Under the pieces are notes generated by a model. It was not told the DNA's origin, did not search any database, and was given only the letters and a program-made list of their open reading frames with translations. Shown here piece after piece: positions 12,883 through 23,872 of a stretch of DNA of 64,000 nt. The stretch spans positions 620,001 to 684,000 of the forward strand of contig NC_089433.1 in assembly GCF_026210795.1 (NCBI RefSeq). The letters are read 5' to 3'. Made by a program: the position numbers and the translations under genes. Source of the DNA: Rhizophagus irregularis. Lineage: Eukaryota; Glomeromycota; Glomeromycetes; Glomerales; Glomeraceae. How positions within the stretch are numbered: the stretch's first letter is position 1; each line of letters starts with the position of its first letter.

Positions 12883-13451
12883 AATAAAAAGCTAGCATCA
12901 AAAATAATATTTTCCAAAGAAATAAGTATAATTAACTGTTTGGGTTAAAAAAAAAGAAGACTCACCAAACGTCCAAGCCATATAAGATATTTTTGTCTAT
13001 AAGCTTTTAAGCTTTAAAATATAAGTATCAGACGTAAAAATACATTTTTTGAAAATTGCAGACGCGATCTAACATTTTTTGTAAAGTCACACCAGAATTA
13101 TGCTGTTGTGAGATTTTGCAAAAGTACAGTACCTGCATTAGTTAATGTCGTACAAGATCGATTTGTTTAAAATAATTTTTTTTTCTTTTTTTCAGTAGAA
13201 TACTGGAAACGAAATTCGGGCAATTCTTTTCTTTTTGTTTGGGATAATTCCTTCTTTTTTAAAGGGACAAGTTTGACGAGTTCCCTATTAAAAACGAAGT
13301 TCGGTAGGTTTGCTTTTAGAATTTAGCGTCTCTTTCTTTTTTTTTCTTTTACTTATTGTTTTTCTTACGGACAAATTCGCGAAATCTGGTTATTAAGGCC
13401 TTCTATATTCTTTTTCGAAGTCGAAGCAGGGATCATTGATTCTTTCTTGGA

Positions 13452-13558
13452 TATCAAAGAATGGGAATTTAAATTTATCCTTTTCTTAAACCAGAGGAAG
13501 TATGATATCGAAGAATGGGAGTTTAAATTTATTCTTTCTTAAACCAGAGGAATTATGA
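13452..13558. repeat. Two-copy direct repeat, 54 bp unit
   Basis: Copies at 13452-13505 and 13506-13558 share TATC(A/G)AAGAATGGGA, TTTAAATTTAT and CTTAAACCAGAGGAA. They differ by a few substitutions and one base of length. The block is non-coding, in a region with several T-rich runs. Confidence 0.8.
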
Positions 13559-14117
13559 AATGAAGTTCGACAAATTTTGGGGAAATTTTTTAATAAATTT
13601 TCTCACTTAAGAATAAAATTTATTGAGTGGACTTGTGGTCTTCTCCTATTTTATTAGAGACATGAAGTTTAGCGAGTTAGGAACGAAATTTACTTATTCT
13701 TCCGTTTTTAAAATAAAATTCCTTCCTAAATGGGTCAAATTTTAAAATTATATTATTTTAATGGACAAGAGAAGTGGTACTAGTAATAAATTAAGTATTT
13801 TTTGCCATAGAAAGGCTGGTAGAATTTTAAAACATTGCCAGAACTTTCAAGACTCATATAATCAACAAGGAAAAGAAGCGGAGCATTCTGATAAAACAAA
13901 AGTAAAATTATTTTCTTATTATCTATTTTAATTGTTAAATTAGTTTTTTCTAAAAAATTGACTTTAATGCTTATTTTTTTTTAATAGTGATTTGATTTTG
14001 ATTAGTCAACTTTCGCAATGAGGATCACGAGAATCGATTTCTTCACGCTCTTTCTTAATTTCTTTATCTTCTCACTGACAGTGGTGTGCTCATTAATTCA
14101 TTTTATAATATAATTTC

Positions 14118-14306
14118 TCAGCAAAATACGGTACCAATACGATTATTATTGTTTAGAAATAACAATCGTATTGGTTCAATTTTTCTTTCTTTTAATTTTT
14201 TTATATTTTTATTATTTTTATTTCTTCTTTTATTTTTTTATTTTCTTTTACCGTATTTTGCTGCCAAAATACTGTAAATAATTGAACCAATACGATTATA
14301 TTGTTC
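14118..14306. repeat. Nested inverted repeats (hairpin-forming)
   Basis: AGCAAAATACGGTA near 14120 recurs inverted as TACCGTATTTTGCT at about 14249-14262. Inside the left side, ACCAATACGATTATTATTG is inverted as CAATCGTATTGGT (14133-14176), and a third copy, ACCAATACGATTA, sits at about 14284. The structure lies about 350 bp upstream of the Rep-like gene. It resembles a small fold-back element; no target duplication was identified. Confidence 0.6.
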
Positions 14307-14660
14307 TTAATTTTTGTGGATTTCCATTATCCTGGATAAATAATTTAGAAATATTCGGTTTTTTTCTTCTCACAAGTCAAAATTACTAGATGTAAAGATG
14401 AAATTTGGATGATTTGTTGAAGAATTACGAATCAACTTTTTATAAAATTAAAAAATAAAATAGTTTAAAAATCTAATTTGCTTATAATTATCAGCTTATA
14501 ATTACAATTTTATATAATTAATATATAAAAATTATATATTAAATAAAAAAGAATATGCGTAAAATCCATGGAAATAGTATGTAAATATATTATCTATAAA
14601 AGAGGTAATGTTTTCCGTAACTCTTTCCTAAATTATTTTTAAAAAAATTATTTTAAAAAA

Positions 14661-15768
14661 ATGTCAACAAATTCGTTTCAACTCAGCTACTGCTTTTGTT
14701 ACCTTCTCCCAGTGCCCTCTTATGCCTGGCCGAATTATCGAATTACTTAGGTTTAAATTGGATAATAGGCGTAACGCCATAGTCATTTCGGGCTTCTCTG
14801 CTGGGAGAGAAGCGCATCAAGAGGGAGGGTTCCACACCCATATTCTTATGAAATTTGAAAAGAAAATTAATGTAAATGATGCTAATTTTATGGATGTGGA
14901 AGATGAGGATTGGTCTATCATCCCAATACTCAGAAGGTACAAAATTTTAAAATTATGTGAGGAAAGAGTATCAAGAAAATATAGAGCAGGCTAAGGAAGC
15001 TGGCTTCCTTATTGAATCGTGGCCTGAAGCGCTGGACGCAGGTGGTAAAAAGAAAAGGAAGGGAGGATTTGAAGATGATGAAGTGTTCGAGATGGTAAAA
15101 AGAAGCAGGACTTCTGAGGACTTTTTACAGGAGGCTAATGCCTTAAAGCCTGGGGCTCTATTGGCCAATTTTCATAATGCTAGTAAGTATGCAAATTGGG
15201 TGTTGCCAACGCGGGTCGTTGAGCCTTACACACCACCCAATTGGCATAGGCCAATGAGAGATGTTAACTGGACGAGAGTTTTGAATGGGTAGTGTAAAGA
15301 GCAGATAGAGAGGTGTAGTAGAAGAGAGAGATGTAAATCGTTATATTTGTGGGGAGCACATGGTACAGGAAAGAGCACGTGGGCACGGATGTTGGAGCCC
15401 AGTGCTACTTGGTTTAATAGAGGAGCGATGAATTTTTTAATTGGACACAGGGTGACAAGGTGGTGATCGCGGATGATTTAAGAGGGCCCGGAGTTACGAA
15501 CGAAAGTGGGGTGGATTTTTGGGAATTGAAGGATTTTATCTGTGGGCAAGATGAGGTTAATGTTAGACAGGCATACACAAGGTGGAAGACTGTGAAGGGA
15601 CCATTATTTTTTATTTTTATTTCTAATTATAGTCCGGAATTTTTTGGATGGAATACTGGTAGTACGAGGGAGTGCTTTCTCTATAATATGATGGAATGGC
15701 ACGTGCCCGAGACGTTTTATAATATTATGTATAAATATAGAGGGAGAATTAAATCAGATCGAAAATAA
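14661..15768 (+). pseudogene. CRESS-DNA virus Rep-like gene, broken
   Basis: This is a degraded replication-initiator (Rep) gene of the circular ssDNA virus type. Around 14690-14725 a motif ending in SQCPL fits rolling-circle motif I. GGFHTHILMKF at about 14829-14861 fits motif II (His-x-His). The SF3 helicase part shows Walker A GAHGTGKST (about 15354-15380), Walker B VIADD (about 15462-15476) and motif C FISN (about 15620-15631). The reading frame is broken at four places: a frame change near the N-terminus (about 14665-14695), another near 14940-14960, an in-frame TAG at 15290-15292, and a frame change at about 15440-15462. Base composition is clearly less AT-rich than the flanks. No capsid gene is visible. 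It is best read as an old insertion of a viral or Rep-plasmid gene; the nearest viral family cannot be fixed by eye. Confidence 0.85.
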
Positions 15769-16315
15769 AAAAAAATGTCTTCTTCCAATTATCGTTTTTC
15801 TTAAATAAACAAAATAAAATAATATTCACATGTAAAAGTGAATATGGTGAAAGTCTTTAAAAAGATATAAACTTAATGATGAAGTGCTTGGACCTAAAAG
15901 AGGCAAATATCTATGTAAAATTAGGTGGTTTATACATAAATATTTATGAAGATATCAATTTTTTCTAATATAATATATATATTTATATAAAAATATATTA
16001 AAAATAAATATATAAAAAGGGTTTTTTTTAATTTATATTCCAGTTATAATTATTTTTAAATAAACATATAAATTAATTATTAACTGATTAAAAATTAAAA
16101 AAATTTCATTTTTTAAATCAAATATATTATTTTTTTTTTTTGCAAGAAGTGCAATTTGTGAGTTTATTAATTATTAAATCAAATAAAATATTTATCAGAA
16201 AATAATTAATAATTTTGTAATTATTTACTTTATTTATTATATTATTGGATAACTATTTAAAATTTCAAAAAATTTATTTATATAATTAGAATAATTAATT
16301 TTAGGTTTTTTTACT

Positions 16316-16412
16316 GGGGTGATCATCACCGTTGGCCGGAATTATCAATTTTTACCGGCACTATATTTTTTTAATGCTAGTCATCATCCCAGGTGATAGT
16401 TAGAAAATTCTT
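16316..16412. repeat. Short dispersed repeat, copy 1
   Basis: The copy holds GGTGATCATCACCGTTGGCC, then GGAATTATCAATTTTTAC and GGCACTATATTTTTTTAATG, and ends CATCATCCCAGGTGATAG. The second copy lies at 17866-17995. The ends are loosely inverted (GGTGATCATCACC against CATCATCCCAGGTGAT), so it may be a very small MITE. Confidence 0.7.
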
Positions 16413-17188
16413 AATTTTAATTGTAATTTTCTTTAAAATATATATTTTTCTAATTTATAATTATATTTTTTGTTTAAATTTAACAATTTTTTTATTAATT
16501 AAATATATGCTTATTTTTTTTTTTTTTTTTTAAATGTTGAATCATGTACCATTTTATTAGAATATATTTGGATTACATAATAATCACAAATATTCTATGA
16601 ATGATACTTCCAGCTCCAGACCAGTTCGATCAAACATTAAATATTATATTACCAATAGAATTAAGAATAAAAGTAAAATGTATGCTTATTAATTTTAATT
16701 TTTATTTAAAAAAAATATATATTTTTTTAATATAATTAAAAAATAATTTAATTATTTATTAATAATATTATATATTAAATTTTATTATCTAATATATTAG
16801 GATTTTTATGTTGCTATTAAAGATAAAAATTATTATCTTTTATTAAATATTTATTAAAATATTTGTTAGTAATATTAATAATACTTTTCTTTTTTTTTAG
16901 TTAATTTTTTTTTGTTTTTAATTATATAATATATTAAAAATTTTTTATCATCTGATAAACTTTTATTATAAATTTATATACTTTTAACATTTTTTAAATC
17001 TCTAAATATTTACATATAATCTAAATTTCTATAACTCCATCTTTCATTTCTTTTTCTTTTCTAATATATTTTTCTATGATTTTATTATATATTATTTTGC
17101 TAATTTGGCAAGCTAATATTTTAAAAAAATAATTTTATCATAATAAATATAATATAAAAGATCCAAATAGTATTGGAAAAGTAATCAT

Positions 17189-17743
17189 TTTAATAGGACC
17201 CTGGATATCTCCAAAACAGGTCATAAGTCACATTTTCAGTCAAATATGGCATAGTAGCCTTTATCTTTATTAATTATTTATCAAACTTTACAAAATTACA
17301 TATGAGAAAAAAGAAAATAAAATAAAAAAAATTAACTAAAAACAAAGCTATATAGTCTCCTAGAAAGAAATTAAAATTAAAAGAAAATTCAAAAGAAAAA
17401 TCGCTAATACTAACACTTCCTAGATCTCCCCCCTTGATATATTCCAACCAAAGTAGAAGCAACTATGCAAAGTCACATTTTCAGCAAATTGGCCCATTTT
17501 TTAGAAGCTCAAAAAATCATTTTTTGTAAATATCTCAGCATCTAGTAGTCAAATTTTAATGAACTTTTTTTTAAATTGTAGAGCTAAATAAGGGTTACAA
17601 AATAAAAAAAGTTCATTAAAATTGAATCACTGGATGCTAAGATATTTACAAAAAATGATTTTTTGAGTTTTAGCAAAAAGTAGTGTTTTTAGCCAAAAGT
17701 CCATTATAACCTTTATATTAGATATCTGGGATCCTATTTTAAT
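17189..17743. mobile_element. MITE-like element with nested inverted arms
   Basis: The outer arms AATAGGACCCTGGATATCT (about 17192-17210) and the inverted AGATATCTGGGATCCTATT (about 17720-17738) match at 16 of 19 positions. An inner pair is longer: AAATCATTTTTTGTAAATAT and onward (about 17513-17575) recurs inverted at about 17608-17670 around a short loop. The two nested palindromes mark a fold-back element. There is no open frame with a transposase motif. Confidence 0.65.
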
Positions 17744-17865
17744 ATATATATACATTTATAAATTCAACTTAAAAATATATATTAGATATTTATTGTACGA
17801 TTTTTATCTTAATCTTTTACTTTCTTTGTATAATATTTTATAAAGGCTTTTATTTTAAATCACTG

Positions 17866-17995
17866 AGAGTGATCATCACCATTGGCCAGAATTATCAATT
17901 TTTACTGGCACTATATTTTTTTAATGCTAATTGATTGTCATAATTTCAGTCACCAGTGATCATCATCCCAGGTAATAGTTAGAAAAATTCTTTTA
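17866..17995. repeat. Short dispersed repeat, copy 2
   Basis: This is the second copy of the repeat at 16316-16412 (GTGATCATCACCATTGGCC, GAATTATCAATTTTTACTGG), with an extra stretch of about 30 bp before the CATCATCCCAGGTAATAG end. The extra stretch includes AGTCACCAGTGATCATCATC. It is in the same orientation as copy 1, about 1.55 kb away. Confidence 0.7.
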
Positions 17996-18360
17996 TAAAA
18001 ATATTCAATAATAGGTTCTCATCTTCTATATATTAATGCATTTGTTTTTTAGATATTTTATATTGCTAAAACTAAAAATTATATAAAATAAATTCATGTT
18101 TAAAAAATAGAGAAAAATTTTTTTTTTAAAAAAAAAGAAAATATTTATTATTTAAGTGAAACATGTTTTGTAGGTAAAAATTTGCAATTTATTATTAAAT
18201 AAATACTTTAATTAAATTTAATATTTAAAGAAAAAACCATATTTATATATATATATATATACAGTGATACCTCTTTAAGTGTACCCCCCTTGGGACCATA
18301 GTAAAAAAATAGTAGAATGTGCACTTAGAGAGAGTGTGCATTTATAGAAAGTAAAATATT

Positions 18361-19069
18361 AATTGCCGATCCGCATGTGATCAATAGAATTTACATAGTA
18401 AAATGCGGCGTTATGTTAATTAATAAAAAAAATGCCGTTTGAAATCTCTGTTTCCCCAAGAAACAACAACGTCAAATACATACATAACTCCCAAAAAACT
18501 TGTTGCAACTGGCGCTATTATATCAGAACTTCATTATTATGTCCATATTTATATGACTTGTTTATTATTTTTTAAGAAAAAAATTCAAGATAACTATTCC
18601 TATTTTGAAATTATGCTAAAACTTAATAAAAGTCCTTTTATTATTCATATATTTCATTATATTCATATTTTTTACAAACTGGACATATTTGTGAAAGAAA
18701 AAGAGATATAAAAGTGCGTAGTGTTATTAAAAATGTAATAGTTGACAGAAATAATAATCAAAAAAAGTTTTATAAGCGTCAAAGAAAAGTTAAAGAGTTT
18801 ATACCATAGAAGTAAAATAGTAGTAAATACTATGAAATCTCCATTTCCTACATATAAAACTTTATAAACTGCAAAGAAAAAAAACTTTTTATAAAAAAAT
18901 TTTTTTTTCTAAGATCTTAAACGTATATTGCAGGTGTTAAATTACGCAATTGTATAACAATATGGTTGAATTTTATTTGATATAAAAACATGATCGACAT
19001 GGCTTATATATAAAAGTTGCGTCGCATTTTATTATATAAATTCTATCGATCACATGCGGATCAGCAATT
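18361..19069. repeat. Internal inverted repeat pair
   Basis: The arm at 18361-18408 (AATTGCCGATCCGCATGTGA, then a block ending AAAATGCG) is found inverted at 19023-19069 with about 85-90% identity. The pair lies in the left half of the 2.26-kb element. GTGCACTTA(G/A)AGAGA also occurs near both arms (about 18320 and 19102). This suggests a shorter element with long terminal inverted repeats inside the larger one. Confidence 0.7.
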
Positions 19070-19526
19070 AAGAGCTTTTATAAGTTGTGACCAAATCCAC
19101 CGTGCACTTAAAGAGAATTTATATAGTGCGTTGTGACCATGGGTATCGAACTTAATGGAATAGATAAATAATATATCGAATTGAAGATTACATGGTAGAA
19201 AGTCATATAATCGGATAAATAATTAGCTGGAAAGGATAAATGTTTAGGAGAAGGAATGATCTACATGATGTAATGTTTATTAAATGATTAATGACGAACT
19301 AATAGATCAATCAGGAGTCGATCAATGCGGCTTAGCAACCAGTTTATCAAGTTCATCAACAGGAATAATTAGGTATGAACTATGCCACAAAAGATAGATT
19401 ATGGGACAATATGAAAAGATAATATAAAAGATAATATGAAAAGATGATACAAAAAGATAGCACAGCCACAAAAGATGGGTTATAAATTATTTTTTTACGA
19501 TGTAATATTTGAAAGATAGAAAAGAT

Positions 19527-19676
19527 AACATGTAAAATAGTATATAAAATAACATATAAAATAGTATATAAAATAACATATAAAATAGTATATAAAATAA
19601 CATATAAAATAGTATATAAAATAACATATAAAATAGTATATAAAATAACATATAAAATAGTATATGAAATAGCATA
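19527..19676. repeat. Tandem repeat, 24 bp unit
   Basis: About six copies of a 24-bp unit made of two 12-bp halves (AACATATAAAAT and AGTATATAAAAT). Because 24 is a multiple of 3, the array creates a repetitive minus-strand open frame (19487-19753) that I do not regard as a gene. Confidence 0.9.
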
Positions 19677-21359
19677 TTAGAAAAGATAAAATAGCACATG
19701 AAAGAAAATATATTGGAAAAGATTATATATAATGAAAAGATAACACATAACATAAAATATTAGAAAGAAATAAAAAGTAAGAAAAGAAAGAATAAGAAAG
19801 TTGGTTTAAATGGGAGCGGAATGGGAAGTGAATTCCACAGTCGCCAGTTAGGATTTTGAATTTTAGGTAATTTAGTTAGTTGTGAATTTTATGAAGATCA
19901 AAATATAAATAAAGTACTTTTTACCCATTAATTAATGATTATCGACTCTTTTATACTGTTTTCTTATGATGAAAAAGTATGTTAAATAATGAATTCCTTT
20001 ACCATTTGATATATGAGAAACGCACAAACATAATAGTTCAGTTAGTCAGAATGTACACAATCATATGAGTGAAGGGTTCATAAATGTTTGTAAAAACGTT
20101 AATTATTAAAAGTTATTTCGAATATACTTATGGTTCGCCTAAGTTTTAATTAATGTTAAATAAGTATTAAAATGATGGAATGAATATAAATATAAAGAAT
20201 TAAGGAGTCCCAAGTGTGACTCGTATTATTTTGAGAAACCTGAGTGTGGTTTATTGAGAAGCCCAAGTATGGCTTGTATATTAAGAAAGTCCGAGACCAG
20301 TGACTTTAGAGCCCAAGTGTGGCTGATGTATATTAAGAAATCCATGTGTAACTTAAAAATTGGTGAAAATTAAGTTAAAGATTTAAAACTAAACTAAGCA
20401 AGAATATTAATGTTTTGCTGAGAGCACATATAACAGAAGCAGGGAACTTTGTTTACCACCAGGTGGCAGACGGGGGTGACAGCGTGCGCTCATAGAGGGT
20501 GCGCTTATAGAGGTGTCACTGTATTTTTTTTTTTTTTTTAATGATTTATATATGCTTTATTGATATGTAGTTTATATACCATACAAACAAATTATCATAA
20601 GCTATATCCATCCAGTAGGATGCAATCATCAAAATACATATTTATATATATATTAATAAATATTAAATATTATTTTATTGATATAAAAAAAAGGTCTAAT
20701 ATTGTTCATTTATATAAATCAATGTCAATAATTGTCTTTACATGTCCATATTATAACTTTGATTAATGCAAGAAAATTTTTATTATATTAATCCATATCT
20801 AACTATAAAGTAGTTTTCATGCCTATTAGCTTGTATTATGTTTAATTAATATTAAATATTTAAATCACCTTCACTTTCATATCTTTATTACAATAGTCAC
20901 ATTAATATTTACTAATCATTACTAAAGTATCAGACTTAACCCTTCTGATTGGTATTATCTTGATCCTTCTTTGTATTATACAAGTTAAGTTAGTATCACG
21001 TAATGGGTCAAGAACAATACATTTGCATAGGAATCACAATCTGTATCATCTATTTGTATAATTATAAAATTAATATTACAAGTTTCTCTACTGATGTTTT
21101 TAATTTTCTAACAATTGAACAAATGAAAGCAAAAGAATGAAAACTTAAAGATAAAGATATCAATAAATTATATAATCAGATGTTAGGGATAAAGCATTTC
21201 TTAAGTTGATAAACTCATCACTTATTTTTGAGTATTCCAGTCAGACTGGCTAGTAAAGCTGATCAATAAAATCTGAAAAAGTAATAAGCTTCATTTTTGT
21301 ATGCACTTTTATATTTGAAAATAATACTAAATACTTATTTATGCATGCTAGTGTTCTGT

Positions 21360-21905
21360 ACAGATCAAATCAGATTGAATTAGTTCAAATTCGAATTTGA
21401 TTCAATTGAATTAAATCTAAAAATTTTAAATTTAAATTCAAATCAAATTATTTAAATTTAATTCAAAATTCAATTCAATTTGATTTAGATTTAATTTGAT
21501 TCAAATTAAATAATGTTTGATAAATTTGAGATTTGAATCAATTTAGTTCAATTTGTTTTGAGATTTAATTCAATTTGATAATTTGATTTGATTTGATTCA
21601 ATTTGGCAATTTAACAATTTGACAATTAACAATTTGATTTGATTTGATGATTTGATTTGATTTGACAATTTGATTCAGATTTAAACAATTCAGATTCGAT
21701 TTAATTTGATTTGAGTTTAATCAAATCAAATAGATTTGATTCAAATTTGATTTGAAATTGAATCAAATTTTATTTTTTTGATTCAGATTTAGATTTGAAT
21801 CTAAATTTGAAATTTGAATTTAATTTGCAAATCAAAAATTATCAAATTGAGTCAAACCAAATCTAAATCAAATTTGAATCGATTTGATTTGACTGAATTA
21901 TTTGC
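21360..21905. repeat. AATCAAA/TTTGATT low-complexity block
   Basis: About 545 bp are built almost only from short permutations of TTTGATT, AATTTGA, GAATT and their complements, so the block is full of small imperfect palindromes. Both strand orientations are mixed. It does not form a regular tandem array with a fixed period. Confidence 0.85.
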
Positions 21906-23270
21906 AAAACATTAATTTATGCTCTTCTTTTTTACTTTTTATTATTAAGTACTATCCAAAAACTACATTTAAGTTAATGGTAAGTGAATCATAATAAAAT
22001 TAATCGACATGAATAAAAGTAAAGTTTAATTTTTGATAACCATTATTTCACCTCCTAATTTGTTTTTCATTTTATACTACAAGAACTTTTTGCTGAACAA
22101 GAACTTTCTAAACAATTCTTTCTGTTTCTGAAATGCATGCAATTAAGATAAAATTCACAATAAAGCAGCAATGAAAAATTTCCTAATATGTTAACTTTAA
22201 AATAAAATGATTTTCTTACTAATGCCTTTTTTATATCAATAGCTTTTAATATAGATAATCGTGTTTTTAGAGACCTAATATTATCACTGAAAGTTTATCT
22301 AAATTATTAGAATTATTTGATAATTTTTTAGATATATAGTTATTAATAACCCTAAATATGATCTACTTATAACATATATTTAAACATGATTTTAAGATGA
22401 CAATTTGAACAATATTTTTATTTTTCTGGCAGTTTATATCAATTAAAGTCATATAGATAATAAAGATTTATTTTCTGAATATATGTATTATTTTTACAGC
22501 AAATTCAACTATATGTTTCTCACCACTTAATACTAATGAGAATAGTGATAATAATAGTAGAGATAATAATAAAAATGATAATAAAGTCAATAATAATGGT
22601 GATGATGATGAAAATGATGAAAATAATCAGTCACCAGATGTGAGTGCTTTTAGAAGAATTTTAGAGTATTTACTCATAATAAGTCAAAAAATAGAAAAAA
22701 AAGACAAAATGATGATAAGTTTTTCAATAATATGGAAAATTATAAGCATAGCCAAATCTCTTTTGGCAATATGTTAGAAAATAGTTAATCTGAAGTTGTT
22801 TTTACAGCTATGCTTTATAGAAAAGTAGGCATTTTTAAAATGATCGATCTTTATAAAAAAAGTATTCATTACCATACAGAAAATCTTAAACAAATTTAAG
22901 ATATATCTTGGAAATTCAAAACATTTATATACTGAAACTTTTAAATTATGAGATTAATTATGAGGTATTTATTTTTATTTTATATTACTTACTGGTAAGT
23001 TATTTACAGATATGAATAATATCTCAGAAAAGGAAAAAGCAGTTAGCTATTAATGGCTTACTAGCAATAAATACAGTATAGAAACATTAGATTAGAGAAT
23101 ATAATGTTAAAAAGAAATAAGTTAACAGGTTGTTTTTGTATATGATGGATTGATTTTACATAAAGCAAAATGCAAAAAATCTGGATAAGGAATTAATTAA
23201 ATTGAAACATTTGCTTAGCATACATTAAAATTATTAAGATTTATCTTAAAATTTATTAAAAATATCATTA

Positions 23271-23436
23271 GGGCACTGTCAGATATTACCCAATATCACT
23301 TTAATATAAGAGCTTAACCCCCCTCTCCTAGGTAAGATATGTTATATATATAATTTCTTATATAGTATTGTATATAACCTAAGATCTTTAGTTACCCCCC
23401 TCTCTCTAAAATATTAGGTAATATCTGACAGCACCC
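23271..23436. mobile_element. PIF/Harbinger (Tourist)-type MITE, 166 bp
   Basis: The left end GGGCACTGTCAGATATTACC and the inverted right end GGGTGCTGTCAGATATTACC match at 18 of 20 bases. A TTA lies directly outside each end (23268-23270 and 23437-23439), the 3-bp duplication typical of PIF/Harbinger. A second inner symmetrical motif, TAACCCCCCTCTC / GTTACCCCCCTCTC, is present in direct orientation. There is no coding capacity. Confidence 0.85.
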
Positions 23437-23724
23437 TTATCTTTTATAGGAAAAAAAACTAAATATAAATATGTATAATGGTGTGAATTTTTTTTTTCAA
23501 TTGTATTAGTAACTTACTTCATTAGAATTACATATGTGTTCATAGTATAAAATAATAATCTTAATTCATGTATTAATTATGCATAGCATTTGAATGGTTT
23601 TTAAAATCTGAAAATAAATATACAATTAATCAAAATAAAATGATGAATTTAATTTAAATATAAATTTAGCTATATCAAATAATGGTGATACACAAAATAA
23701 TTTAAAATCAAATTATGCAGCTTC

Positions 23725-23872
23725 CATCAAATAATGAAATTGCATACAGTTATTTTAATTTAGGTAAATGTTATTATGGTGGTATCGGAATTGATAAAAT
23801 CCTTGAGGAAGCAATTTTTTTGTTTAAAAGAAAGCAGTTTAAAGAAAGCTTAAATGATAATGGAACAGAATA
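23725..23872 (+). pseudogene. Sel1-like repeat protein fragment
   Basis: One frame reads NNEIAYSYFNLGKCYYGGIG followed by DKILEEAIFLF. The spacing of Ala/Tyr, Leu-Gly-x-Cys-Tyr, Gly-x-Gly and the following helix fits one Sel1-like (TPR-related) repeat. Stops flank it on both sides and no start or neighbouring repeats were found. The Asn/Asp-rich stretch at 22500-22800 could be part of the same dead gene; that is inference. Sel1-repeat proteins are very abundant in Rhizophagus genomes. Confidence 0.5.

Larger units (their letters stand above)
15769..18261. other. AT-rich intergenic DNA with MITE remnants
   Basis: No coding region is recognised. The stretch holds two copies of a GGCC-centred short repeat (about 16316-16412 and 17866-17995) and one MITE-like inverted repeat (17189-17743). 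The rest is A/T-rich with many homopolymer runs. Confidence 0.5.
18262..20521. mobile_element. TA-flanked DNA transposon, 2.26 kb, no transposase seen
   Basis: The left end reads CAGTGATACCTCTTTAAG and the right end, inverted, CAGTGACACCTCTATAAG; about 21 of 25 terminal bases match. TA flanks both sides (18260-18261 and 20522-20523), as expected for the Tc1/mariner/pogo superfamily. Inside there is a second inverted pair (18361-18408 and 19023-19069) sharing GATCCGCATGTGATC, plus a 24-bp tandem array. No open frame shows a DDE transposase, so it is non-autonomous or a composite of an older inner element. The superfamily is inferred from the TA duplication and the CAGT termini. Confidence 0.7.

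Noticed and set aside
15815-15846. TAATATTCA near a hairpin just after the Rep fossil, as a possible viral origin
   Set aside because: It differs from the canonical nonanucleotide and lies in the stem, not in the loop. In such AT-rich DNA this is expected by chance.
19487-19753. 88-codon minus-strand open frame with repeating YILFYMLF
   Set aside because: It is fully explained by the 24-bp tandem repeat, whose length is a multiple of three.
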